Assembly: GCF_002553505.1 (NCBI RefSeq)
Contig: NZ_PDCP01000002.1
Span: forward strand, 124,001-188,000
DNA: 64,000 nt
Source of the DNA: Mycolicibacterium agri
GTDB taxonomy: Bacteria; Actinomycetota; Actinomycetes; Mycobacteriales; Mycobacteriaceae
Reading direction: 5' to 3'
Shown here: positions 1 through 7,629 of the stretch, piece after piece
Numbering within the stretch: the stretch's first letter is position 1
Layout: each line of letters opens with the position of its first letter
Notes under the pieces: model-generated
Databases searched by the model: none
What the model was told of the DNA's origin: nothing
What the model saw: only the letters and a program-made list of their open reading frames with translations
Position numbers and translations under genes: made by a program

Positions 1-32
1 GGCTGACGTCCGATCAGTTTGAGGAGTCTTGG

Positions 33-1724
33 GTGCGGGTAAATGCAGCGCCCGACACCCAGGCTTTACGGAGCTGGCAGCGTCGGGCATTGGTGCGGTA
101 CCTTGCCGCCAAGCCACGCGATTTCTTGGCCGTGGCCACCCCGGGATCGGGCAAAACGACGTTTGCCCTGCGCGTCGCCGGGGAGCTGCTGGCCGACGGC
201 GTCGTCGAGCAGATCACCGTCGTGGTGCCCACCGAACACCTCAAGACCCAATGGGCGTTGGCGGCCGCGCGGCACGGTATCGCGCTCGACCCGAAGTTCT
301 CCAATTCCGCCGCGCACACGTCGTCGGAGTATCACGGCGTGGTGGTGACCTACGCCCAGGTCGCCAGCCACCCGACGCGGCACCGGGTGCGCACCGAGAA
401 CCGCCGCACGCTGGTGGTGTTCGACGAGATTCACCACGGCGGCGACGCGAAGACCTGGGGTGAGGCTATCCGCGAGGCGTTCGACGACGCGACGCGACGG
501 CTGGCGCTGACCGGCACCCCGTTCCGCAGCGACGACGCGCCGATTCCCTTCGTCACGTATGCGCCCGACGCAGACGGGCTGATGCGCTCGCAGGCCGATC
601 ACACCTACGGCTACGCCGACGCGCTGGCCGACGGCGTGGTCCGTCCTGTGGTGTTTCTGGCCTACTCCGGCGAGGCGCGATGGCGCACGAGCGCGGGCGA
701 GGAGCACGCCGCCCGGCTCGGGGAACCGCTGAACGCCGAGCAGACGGCGCGCGCGTGGCGCACGGTGCTCGACGCGAAGGGCGAATGGATCCCGGCGGTG
801 CTGCAGGCCGCCGACAAGCGCCTCACGCAGTTGCGCAACGGCGGCGTGCCCGACGCGGGCGCCATGGTCATCGCCTCGGACCAGAAGGCCGCACGGGCGT
901 ATGCCGCTGTGCTGACCCGGATTACCGGTGAGACCCCGACGGTGGTGCTGTCCGACGACCCCGGCTCGTCGGCGCGCATCGCCGAGTACTCGGCGGGCAC
1001 CAGCCGGTGGCTGGTCGCTGTGCGCATGGTGTCCGAGGGTGTCGACGTGCCGCGGCTGACCGTCGGCGTCTATGCCACCAGCGCGTCGACGCCGCTGTTC
1101 TTCGCCCAAGCGATCGGCCGGTTCGTCCGGGCGCGGCGGCCGGGCGAGATCGCGAGCATCTTCCTGCCGTCGGTGCCGACGCTGCTCGACCTGGCCAGCC
1201 AGCTGGAAGCCCAACGCGACCACGTGCTGGGCAAGCCGCACCGAGAGTCGCAGGGCTTCGACGACGACGCGCTGCAGGACGCGGCGCGCAAGAAGTCCGA
1301 GCCCGACGAGGACAAGGGCTTCGAATCACTGGGCGCCGACGCCGAATTGGACCAGGTGATCTTCGACGGCTCGTCGTTCGGCACCGCGACACCGGCAGGC
1401 AGTGAGGAAGAGGCCGACTATCTTGGCATCCCCGGCCTGCTCGACCCCGAGCAGATGCGAGACCTGTTGCGGCGCAGGCAAGAAGAACAGATCAACAAGC
1501 GCACGGCGTCGGGTGAGGTGCCGCGGCCGTCGACCCACTCACAGTTGCGGGAACTGCGCCGCGAGCTCAACACGCTGGTGTCGGTCGCCCACCACCGCAC
1601 CGGCAAGCCGCACGGCTGGATTCACAACGAGCTGCGCCGGATCTGCGGCGGCCCGCCGATTGCGGCCGCGACGACCGAGCAGCTGAAGGCACGCATCGAG
1701 GCGGTCAGGCAGTTGCGCGCCTAG
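33..1724 (+). CDS. Superfamily 2 DEAD/DEAH-box helicase
   Basis: This 563-residue protein has the layout of an SF2 helicase/ATPase of the SSL2/type III restriction-helicase kind. Visible motifs are Walker A TPGSGKT (residues 36-42), DEIH box (131-134), LTGTPFRS (motif III, about 158-165), and a second RecA fold with SEGVDVPRL and QAIGRFVR (motifs V and VI, about 335-365). About 200 charged C-terminal residues follow without a recognised domain. The GTG start at 33 is preceded by GAGGAG at a good distance. The TAG stop lies in the target duplication of the insertion sequence that follows. An ATP-dependent DNA or RNA remodelling role is expected from the family; the substrate is unknown. No restriction-modification partner lies beside it in the window. 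Confidence 0.85.
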   Translation: MRVNAAPDTQALRSWQRRALVRYLAAKPRDFLAVATPGSGKTTFALRVAGELLADGVVEQITVVVPTEHLKTQWALAAARHGIALDPKFSNSAAHTSSEYHGVVVTYAQVASHPTRHRVRTENRRTLVVFDEIHHGGDAKTWGEAIREAFDDATRRLALTGTPFRSDDAPIPFVTYAPDADGLMRSQADHTYGYADALADGVVRPVVFLAYSGEARWRTSAGEEHAARLGEPLNAEQTARAWRTVLDAKGEWIPAVLQAADKRLTQLRNGGVPDAGAMVIASDQKAARAYAAVLTRITGETPTVVLSDDPGSSARIAEYSAGTSRWLVAVRMVSEGVDVPRLTVGVYATSASTPLFFAQAIGRFVRARRPGEIASIFLPSVPTLLDLASQLEAQRDHVLGKPHRESQGFDDDALQDAARKKSEPDEDKGFESLGADAELDQVIFDGSSFGTATPAGSEEEADYLGIPGLLDPEQMRDLLRRRQEEQINKRTASGEVPRPSTHSQLRELRRELNTLVSVAHHRTGKPHGWIHNELRRICGGPPIAAATTEQLKARIEAVRQLRA

Positions 1725-1725
1725 C
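1720..1725. repeat. Target-site duplication, left copy
   Basis: CCTAGC is repeated identically at 2804-2809. It contains the TAG stop of the helicase gene; the right-hand copy contains the CTA (reverse TAG) stop of the SRPBCC gene. Duplication therefore preserved both stops. Confidence 0.9.
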
Positions 1726-1752
1726 TGTACTGGGACAGGACGTTGGTAGCAG
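1726..1752 (+). repeat. IS481 left terminal inverted repeat
   Basis: Begins TGTAC and contains GACGTTGGTA. It pairs with the reverse complement of 2777-2803 with five mismatches and no gap. Confidence 0.88.
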
Positions 1753-1772
1753 GCGTGTTGGCTTGATGTGAG

Positions 1773-1828
1773 GAGAACCTCCGGGTGGGGTGTGGCTTGT
1801 CTAGGTCCACCACCGTCCGGAGGTTCTC
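1773..1828 (+). promoter_or_regulatory. Hairpin covering the transposase ribosome-binding site
   Basis: GAGAACCTCCGG (1773-1784) and CCGGAGGTTCTC (1817-1828) form a perfect 12-bp inverted repeat with a 32-nt loop. The 3' arm contains the GGAGG Shine-Dalgarno sequence and ends one base before the GTG start at 1829. A transcript entering from the helicase gene would carry both arms and could hide the ribosome-binding site. Insulation of this kind is known for IS10 and IS50; here it is inferred. Confidence 0.7.
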
Positions 1829-2794
1829 GTGTCCCACCGTAATGCCCGTACGACGTTTCACGGCCGCCTGCTGATGGTGCACCGGTATCAGGCTGGTTGG
1901 CCCAAAGCCCACATCGCGAAAGCGATGGGGGTCTCGCGTAAATGCGTCCACACCTGGATCAGCCGTTTTGAGACCGAGGGTGAAGACGGTCTTCACGACC
2001 GGTCCTCGCGGCCGCATACCAGTCCGAGCCGTGTTCGGCCCAGCGTGGAGAACCAGATCGTGGCCTGGCGCAAACGCCACCGCTGCGGCCCTGACGAGAT
2101 CGCCGCCAAGCTCGGGATGTGCCCGCGAACGGTGTCCCGTGTGCTCAACCGCCGACAGATGCCCCACCTACGCGAGCTGGACCCGATGACCGGTCAGCTG
2201 ATCCGCGCTTCTAAGACCACCGCGGTGCGTTATGAGCGGTCGCGCCCCGGCGAGCTGGTGCACATGGACGTCAAGAAGCTGGGTCGCATCCCCGCCGGCG
2301 GTGGATGGCGAGCACACGGACGAGGACGTGCTCCGGATCGAGATCGCAGGAACGGCAATGGATTCGACTACATTCACTCGTTAGTCGATGACTACTCACG
2401 GCTGGCCTACTCAGAAATCCTGCCCGATGAGAAAGGCGCTACCTGCGCCGGGTTCCTACGACGAGCAGCCCATCATTTCCGCGCACACGGAATCACCACC
2501 ATCGAAGAGGTGATGACCGACAACGCCTGGGCCTACCGCTACTCGATCCGTGACGTGTGCGCAGAGCTGGGCGCACGACAAGTGTTCATCAAACCGCACT
2601 GCCCATGGCAGAACGGCAAGGTCGAGCGCCTCAACCGCACCCTGCAGACCGAATGGGCCTATAAACGCGTGTTCGCCTCCAACGCCGACCGTGCTGCAGC
2701 CCTTGCGCCCTGGCTCAACTACTACAACACTCAACGACGCCACAGCGCACTCGGCGGCCTCCCACCGACCAGCCGACTGATACCAACGTCATGA
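1829..2794 (+). CDS. IS481-family transposase
   Basis: This 321-residue DDE transposase has an N-terminal helix-turn-helix (about residues 10-60, with AKAMGVSRKCVHTWISRF) and a second helical DNA-binding part to about residue 110. An RVE-type integrase core follows, with catalytic residues readable as D147 (HMDVKK), D231 (MTDNAW) and E266 (NGKVERLN). The D231-E266 spacing is the one expected for the family. It also has VDDYSRLAY, typical of IS481/IS3 cores. The GTG start follows GGAGG. Length is normal and the frame is intact, so it looks functional. It catalyses movement of the surrounding element. Confidence 0.93.
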   Translation: MSHRNARTTFHGRLLMVHRYQAGWPKAHIAKAMGVSRKCVHTWISRFETEGEDGLHDRSSRPHTSPSRVRPSVENQIVAWRKRHRCGPDEIAAKLGMCPRTVSRVLNRRQMPHLRELDPMTGQLIRASKTTAVRYERSRPGELVHMDVKKLGRIPAGGGWRAHGRGRAPDRDRRNGNGFDYIHSLVDDYSRLAYSEILPDEKGATCAGFLRRAAHHFRAHGITTIEEVMTDNAWAYRYSIRDVCAELGARQVFIKPHCPWQNGKVERLNRTLQTEWAYKRVFASNADRAAALAPWLNYYNTQRRHSALGGLPPTSRLIPTS

Positions 2795-2803
2795 CTCGGT
2801 ACA
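2777..2803 (-). repeat. IS481 right terminal inverted repeat
   Basis: Read on the minus strand it begins TGTAC and contains GACGTTGGTA, matching the left end at 22 of 27 positions. The transposase stop codon (2792-2794) lies inside it. Confidence 0.88.
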
Positions 2804-2804
2804 C

Positions 2805-3296
2805 CTAGCGCCTGGCCTCGGCGAGCTCGGCCAGGTGCCGCAGTGAATTGTCCAGGTGTGACATCTCGAACGGCGGGAAACTGATCTTGTCCCGAATCGG
2901 TTGCGGCGCAGCCGACCAGTCGTAGGTCAGCCTGACTGTGGTGCGGTCGTCGTCGAGCTGCTCGAGGTCGTAGCGCCAGAACCAGCCGCCGAATTCCAGT
3001 TCGCCATCGTCGGCGCCCTGACCGGGCTGCCAGGCGATGGCGCGCGGCGGGTCGAATACCGTCACCCGGTTGGCCACCTCGTAGTGATTGTGGTCCTCTT
3101 CTGGATTGTCGAAATACATTGCCATCCGGAAGATCTGGTCGACGCCGGTGATGCGCGCCGAATTCAGTGGTTCACGCACCCAGCCGGTGCCGTCGATCGC
3201 CTGATGCGTGGCCGGGTCGGCCAGGATCGCGAAGACCGTGTCGACCGGCGCGTCGACGGTTCTGCCGGCGGCGATGGTGTCGTCGGTGGAAGTCAT
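2805..3296 (-). CDS. SRPBCC (START/polyketide-cyclase-like) protein, copy 2
   Basis: The 163-residue protein has the SRPBCC layout: an N-terminal strand with DAPVDTVFAILADPATHQ, a central FRMAMYF/FDPPRAIAWQPG section and a C-terminal helix (MSHLDNSLRHLAELAEAR). The family binds hydrophobic ligands in a deep pocket; no ligand can be named. It is a tandem paralogue of the gene immediately upstream (3293-3799), sharing HQAIDGTGWVRE and long stretches throughout. The ATGA overlap at 3293-3296 points to translational coupling. Its stop codon lies in the right target duplication of the insertion sequence and is intact. Confidence 0.85.
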   Translation of the reverse strand: MTSTDDTIAAGRTVDAPVDTVFAILADPATHQAIDGTGWVREPLNSARITGVDQIFRMAMYFDNPEEDHNHYEVANRVTVFDPPRAIAWQPGQGADDGELEFGGWFWRYDLEQLDDDRTTVRLTYDWSAAPQPIRDKISFPPFEMSHLDNSLRHLAELAEARR

Positions 3297-3799
3297 TGTT
3301 GACGCGCCTCGGCGAGCTCGGCCAGGTGGTGCAGCGAATTGTCCAGGTGCGACGGCTCGAACGGCGGGAACGCGATGTCGCGCAGCTGTGGCGGCACGCC
3401 CGACCAGTCGTAGGTCAGCGTCACCTCGGTGCGGTCGTCGCCGACCGGTTTCAGGTCGTAGCGCCAGATCCAGCCGCCGAAGACGAGTTTGGAATTGTTC
3501 ATCATGTTGCCCTTCTCGTCGGGGCCCTGCCCCGGCTGCCAGCCGATCGCGCGCGGCGGATCGAACACGTCGATGCGGTTGGCCATCTCGTAGTAGCCCT
3601 GCGGGTGGTTCTCGTGATACATGGCCATCCGGAAGATCTGGCCGGTTTCGGTGACCGGCTTGCCGTCCAGCGATTCGCGAACCCAGCCGGTGCCGTCGAT
3701 CGCCTGATGCGTCGTCGGATCCGCGAGCACCTCGAAGACGGTTTCCGGCGATGCGTTGACGGTGGCCGTTGCTTGTACGCGTTCTTCAGTCATGCCCAT
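3293..3799 (-). CDS. SRPBCC (START/polyketide-cyclase-like) protein, copy 1
   Basis: The 168-residue protein has the same fold signature as its downstream neighbour: ASPETVFEVLADPTTHQ near the N-terminus, FRMAMYHEN and FDPPRAIGWQPGQGP in the middle, and a C-terminal helix SHLDNSLHHLAELAEAR. It is first of the two-gene unit, and its TGA overlaps the ATG of the next gene. Tandem SRPBCC pairs suggest duplication followed by ligand divergence. The ligand is unknown; lipid or aromatic compounds are possible from family knowledge only. Confidence 0.85.
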   Translation of the reverse strand: MGMTEERVQATATVNASPETVFEVLADPTTHQAIDGTGWVRESLDGKPVTETGQIFRMAMYHENHPQGYYEMANRIDVFDPPRAIGWQPGQGPDEKGNMMNNSKLVFGGWIWRYDLKPVGDDRTEVTLTYDWSGVPPQLRDIAFPPFEPSHLDNSLHHLAELAEARQQ

Positions 3800-3823
3800 A
3801 CCGACCGGGGCAGGCGGCGAAAC

Positions 3824-4645
3824 TCATCGCGACAGGCAGAGCAGCTCCGGCAGATCGGCGACCGAGTCGATGACGTGGTTGGGTTGCATGGCGAATTCGT
3901 CGGCGGCCCACCGGTCCAGGGTCTCCTGCCGGAACTTGCCGGTGCGCACCAGCACGCCGGTCATGCCGACCACCTGCGCGGCCAGCACGTCGTTGTTGAG
4001 GTCGTCGCCGACCATGTACATCTCGTCGGGGTCGACGCCGAGGCGTGCTGCCGCGGCGAGAAACCCGGCGGGCGCGGGCTTTCCGACGGCGGTGGCCTTG
4101 CGGCCCGACGTCTCCTCCATCCCGATCAGATACATGCCGGTGTCGATGCGCAGGCCCCTGGTGGTGTTCCACGAGGTGCTGCGGTGCATGGCGACCACAG
4201 GTATGCCCTGGGTCATCCACTCGTAGACGCGGCTGAGCGTCAGGTGGTTGTACTCGGGGCCCGCGCCGCCGAGCAGGATGACGTCCGGGGTCTCCGGCAC
4301 CACATCGGCGTCGTAGTCGTAGGGGTAGATCAGGTCGATGCCCGGCATGTCCTCGGCGATGTCGCCGCTGTTGACCAGCAGGCAGCGCGCGTCGGGGTAG
4401 TTGGCGCGGACATAGTCCGCGGTCAGCGCGGCCGCGGTGATCACCTCGTCGGCCGCCACCTCCATGCCCGCGCGGGTCAGCAGTTCGGCGATCTGCACGC
4501 GGGTACGGGTCGTGGTGTTGGTCAGGTAGGAGCGGGCGATCTGGTGCTTGGCCAGCACCCGCAACGTCTCGGCGGCGCCTTCGATCGGCTCCCACGAGGT
4601 GACCAAGACGCCGTCGATGTCGAACAGCACGCCACCGACCGCCAT
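3824..4645 (-). CDS. HAD-superfamily hydrolase, subfamily IIA (NagD-like phosphatase)
   Basis: The 273-residue protein carries HAD motif I LFDIDGVLV (residues 7-15), motif II in RSYLTNTTTR (about 38-47), the motif III lysine in VGKPAPAGF (about 191) and motif IV MVGDDLNNDV (about 212). The cap between motifs II and III marks type IIA, as in NagD and the LHPP phosphatases. It is expected to be a cytosolic Mg-dependent phosphatase. The substrate cannot be read from sequence. It lies 24 bases upstream of the SRPBCC pair on the same strand and may be co-transcribed with it. Confidence 0.88.
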   Translation of the reverse strand: MAVGGVLFDIDGVLVTSWEPIEGAAETLRVLAKHQIARSYLTNTTTRTRVQIAELLTRAGMEVAADEVITAAALTADYVRANYPDARCLLVNSGDIAEDMPGIDLIYPYDYDADVVPETPDVILLGGAGPEYNHLTLSRVYEWMTQGIPVVAMHRSTSWNTTRGLRIDTGMYLIGMEETSGRKATAVGKPAPAGFLAAAARLGVDPDEMYMVGDDLNNDVLAAQVVGMTGVLVRTGKFRQETLDRWAADEFAMQPNHVIDSVADLPELLCLSR

Positions 4646-4691
4646 GGTGCGACAGTAAACGGCGCGAGGTGGTGTGCAAGTCGACAGGGGG

Positions 4692-6170
4692 TCATCGGCG
4701 CGCCCACCGGCTGTCGGCCACCCACGGCGACGCGGTCGCGGCGATCGACCAACTGAGTTCGGCCGGAACGTCGATCAGCCGATAGTGCTTGACGCCTGCG
4801 GCAGTGGCCGCGATCAGCGTCGCCACCTTCGCCCGGCGCTGGAAGAAGGTCTGGCGAACCGTCCAGCCGATGATGCCCGCGGCCGCGATGCAGTCGCGAC
4901 GCTGCTCGATGCTGCCGGCCTGGGCGACCAGCCACTGCCCATCCACCCGGTGGCCGAGCGCACGGGCGCGGTCGGCGGCCAGCAACGCGCAGCACACCGC
5001 GAGGCATGCCACCGCCACCCACGCCCAGAACGGGACGCCGACGGACACCGCCGCGACGAGCAGGCCCACGGTGGCGAGCGCGGGCAGAGCCAGCGCGCGG
5101 GTCCAGCGTCGACGCGTCGCGGCCGGGCCGTGCCCACGCAGCGGGCCGGTCACCGCATCGGCGTTGTCGATCAGCCCGGCCAGCACGGCCTCCGCGGTTT
5201 CGGCGGGGCACGGCGGAAGCAGCAGTGACGCCTCCCCCGCCCCCGCGACGCCCGTCATCACCGCGTCGAGCCGGGCGCCGCCGAGCAGCCGCACAAGCAG
5301 CGGGCGCCGCAGCGTGCCGCCGCGCAGCCGACGCATGTCGAAGGTCTGCTCCCGCCTGCGCAGCAGGCCGTGCTCGAGATGCAGCACCTCCGCGTCGCGG
5401 CGCAGTGTCAGGTTGCCGTACGTCACCAGCGACCGCAGCACCGACAGCGCGACCGCGACGACCACCACCACGGCGGCGACGACGGCGACCGTCGCGACGA
5501 TGCCGAACCGCTCCGCGGTGTCGCGGCCGGACTCGGCGATTCGCGAATGCTGAAGTGCCGCACCAAGTCCCGCCTGGTACACGACGCCGACCGCGGCGGT
5601 GATCATGGCCAGGCCGGTGAAACTCAGCGGGCTGTAGCGCAGCCATGACGGCTGCCAGCGGGCCAGTAGCCGCCCGGGCGCCGGCTGCTGCTCGCCGGCG
5701 CCGTCGGCGACGGCCAGCGAATCGGCCAGCAGAATGGAGCGTAGCCGCGGCACATCCTCGGCGCGCACCGCGTCCAGCGCGAACGCCGCGTCGCCCTTGG
5801 CCTGTTGGCCGGTGCTTACCCGCAGCACCGTCAACCCCAACAGCTGGTGCAGCAGCCGCGCCTCGGTCTGCACCGAACGAATTCTGTTGCGCGGCACCGA
5901 GATCACTTTGCGCTGCAGCAGACCGGTGCGCAGTTGCACTTCGTCGGGCTCGATGCGGTAGGTGGTGGTGAACCAGCGCAGCACACCGAATGCGACGGTG
6001 GCCGCCAGCGCCGCAACGGTCCACATGAAATTGCCGGTCGCCGAGCCAACCACGATTGCGCCGATCAGCAGCGGGATCTGGCGCAGCACCTCATGTACGG
6101 GGTGCACCAACAACATCCGCGGGCTGAGCCGATGCCACAGCCGCTCGGTGGTCGGAGTCGGTGCGGTCAT
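4692..6170 (-). CDS. Multi-pass membrane protein with bacterial PH (bPH2/DUF304) domains, YdbT-like
   Basis: The 492-residue protein has paired hydrophobic segments (about residues 30-60, 185-245 and 360-395) alternating with bPH2 domains. The first has YRIEPDEVQLRTGLLQRKVISVPRNRI around 75-100, the second lies near 250-300, the third near the C-terminus. This is the YdbT architecture, normally encoded beside a one-domain YdbS partner, as here. The start overlaps the stop of the upstream gene (ATGA, 6167-6170), so the two are one unit. Function is poorly known; some YdbST proteins are linked to membrane stress or bacteriocin immunity. Confidence 0.85.
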   Translation of the reverse strand: MTAPTPTTERLWHRLSPRMLLVHPVHEVLRQIPLLIGAIVVGSATGNFMWTVAALAATVAFGVLRWFTTTYRIEPDEVQLRTGLLQRKVISVPRNRIRSVQTEARLLHQLLGLTVLRVSTGQQAKGDAAFALDAVRAEDVPRLRSILLADSLAVADGAGEQQPAPGRLLARWQPSWLRYSPLSFTGLAMITAAVGVVYQAGLGAALQHSRIAESGRDTAERFGIVATVAVVAAVVVVVAVALSVLRSLVTYGNLTLRRDAEVLHLEHGLLRRREQTFDMRRLRGGTLRRPLLVRLLGGARLDAVMTGVAGAGEASLLLPPCPAETAEAVLAGLIDNADAVTGPLRGHGPAATRRRWTRALALPALATVGLLVAAVSVGVPFWAWVAVACLAVCCALLAADRARALGHRVDGQWLVAQAGSIEQRRDCIAAAGIIGWTVRQTFFQRRAKVATLIAATAAGVKHYRLIDVPAELSWSIAATASPWVADSRWARR

Positions 6171-6679
6171 GTCGCGTCCTCGGCGCCGATGGCGGCGATG
6201 TCGGTGAGCTGCGCGACGATCCGGTCGGCGACATCGGAGTCCAGCGCCACGATGTGCACCGCACCGGCCGACGACGCCGTCGTCACCGTCACATTGGCCA
6301 ACCCGAACAACCGGTCAAGCGGCCCTCGGTAGGTGTCGACGGTCTGCACCCGCGACACCGGCGCGATCCGGCGCTCCTGCACCAGCCAGCCAGATCTGGT
6401 GTACACCGCCTGCGGGCTGATCTCCCAGCGGTGGACGCGGTAGCGCCAGATCGGGACCACCACGACGAACACGACGATGCCGATCACAGTGGCGACCGCC
6501 GCGGCGACATGCAGCCACGCCCGCCCACTGTCGAGCACGAACCACACCACCTGGGCCACCACCAGCGCCAACCACGGAATCGCCGCGCCGACGGCCCACA
6601 CCAACGGAGCCTTGCGGCTGGGCGGATTGGCGGGATCGACCAGATGAGCGACCAAGTGGATGCCACCGCTTTCCGACAT
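6167..6679 (-). CDS. Small membrane protein with one bPH2 domain, YdbS-like
   Basis: The 170-residue protein has two closely spaced transmembrane segments (about residues 24-48 and 57-80) and then a bPH2 domain opening with YRVHRWEISPQAVYTRSG. It is the short partner of the three-domain protein encoded next, to which it is coupled by an ATGA overlap. Paired genes of this type are widespread in actinobacteria. The protein probably acts in the cytoplasmic membrane; no enzymatic residues are visible. Confidence 0.85.
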   Translation of the reverse strand: MSESGGIHLVAHLVDPANPPSRKAPLVWAVGAAIPWLALVVAQVVWFVLDSGRAWLHVAAAVATVIGIVVFVVVVPIWRYRVHRWEISPQAVYTRSGWLVQERRIAPVSRVQTVDTYRGPLDRLFGLANVTVTTASSAGAVHIVALDSDVADRIVAQLTDIAAIGAEDAT

Positions 6680-6717
6680 GGGACCGACGGTAATCGGCCG
6701 TGAGTAGTCTGCTGGTC

Positions 6718-7629
6718 ATGACTGCAAAGTGGACCGCCGCCGACATCCCTGACCAGTCGGGGCGCCTCGCCATCGTCACCGGCGCCAACTCCGGCCTCGG
6801 CTACGACACCGCGGCCGCACTGGCCGCCAAGGGTGCCCATGTGGTGCTGGCGGTGCGCAACCTCGACAAGGGCCGCGACGCGGTCAACCGCATCAAGGCC
6901 GCCAGCCCGAACGCGGTCGTCGACCTGCAGGAGCTGGATCTGACTTCGCTGGAGCGCGTCCGCAAGGCGGCCGAGGAATTGCGCGGCGCCCACCAGCGCA
7001 TCGATCTGCTCATCAACAACGCGGGCGTGATGTATGTCCCGACGCGGGAGACCACCAAAGACGGCTTCGAGATGCAGTTCGGCACCAACCATCTCGGCCA
7101 TTTCGCGTTGACGGGTCTGCTGCTCGACCGCATGCTCCCGGTGGACGGGTCGCGGGTGGTCACCGTCAGCAGTGTCGGGCACCGCGTGCTGGCCCGCATC
7201 CACTTCGAGGACCCCCACCTGACCCGCAAGTACAACCGCATCGAGGCCTACGGGCAGTCCAAGCTGGCCAACCTGATGTTCACCTACGAACTGAAGCGTC
7301 GGCTGCAGGAAAAGGGCGCAGCCACCGCGGCGCTCGCCGCCCATCCCGGCTTCGCCGACACCGAACTGATGCGCTACATACCGAGTTTCATACCCGACTT
7401 CATGTGGAAGTTCGGCGCCCAGCCCGCGTCCATGGGCGCGCTGCCGACGCTGCGGGCGGCCACCGACCCCGGCGCCCGCGGCGGCCAGTACTACGGGCCC
7501 GACGGCCCATTCGAAGTCAGGGGCCATCCGAAAGTCGTTGCCTCCAGCGCACAATCGCGCAACCCGGAACTCCAGAAGCGGCTGTGGGCGCTGTCCGAGC
7601 AACTGACCGGCGTAACCTTTCCCGTCTGA
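6718..7629 (+). CDS. Short-chain dehydrogenase/reductase (Rv0439c-like)
   Basis: The 303-residue classical SDR has the cofactor motif TGANSGLGYDTA (about residues 20-31), NNAGVMY (about 98-104), the catalytic serine in VVTVSSVGH, and YGQSKLAN carrying catalytic Tyr and Lys. The ATG at 6718 is preferred over the GTG at 6700 because family members begin close to TAADIPDQSGR. It probably uses NADP(H) on a lipid, retinol-like or xenobiotic carbonyl. Its stop codon overlaps the moeA2 start (TGATG). The same gene precedes moeA2 in M. tuberculosis, to my recollection. Confidence 0.88.
   Translation: MTAKWTAADIPDQSGRLAIVTGANSGLGYDTAAALAAKGAHVVLAVRNLDKGRDAVNRIKAASPNAVVDLQELDLTSLERVRKAAEELRGAHQRIDLLINNAGVMYVPTRETTKDGFEMQFGTNHLGHFALTGLLLDRMLPVDGSRVVTVSSVGHRVLARIHFEDPHLTRKYNRIEAYGQSKLANLMFTYELKRRLQEKGAATAALAAHPGFADTELMRYIPSFIPDFMWKFGAQPASMGALPTLRAATDPGARGGQYYGPDGPFEVRGHPKVVASSAQSRNPELQKRLWALSEQLTGVTFPV

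Larger units (their letters stand above)
1726..2803 (+). mobile_element. Complete IS481-family insertion sequence, about 1078 bp
   Basis: The element is bounded by 27-bp imperfect inverted repeats (1726-1752 and 2777-2803, 22 of 27 positions matching). It is flanked by a perfect 6-bp direct repeat CCTAGC (1720-1725 and 2804-2809), read as the target-site duplication. It carries one transposase gene. Ends, duplication and an uninterrupted transposase all suggest a recent and possibly active copy. The insertion lies exactly between the stop codons of two convergent genes. Confidence 0.93.

Noticed and set aside
66..1241. Antisense open frame of 391 codons opposite the helicase
   Set aside because: The helicase has all SF2 motifs; the antisense product is Arg/Gly/Val-rich without any domain.
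3167..4756. Plus-strand open frame of 529 codons across the SRPBCC and HAD genes
   Set aside because: It is antisense to three recognisable genes and has no family features of its own.
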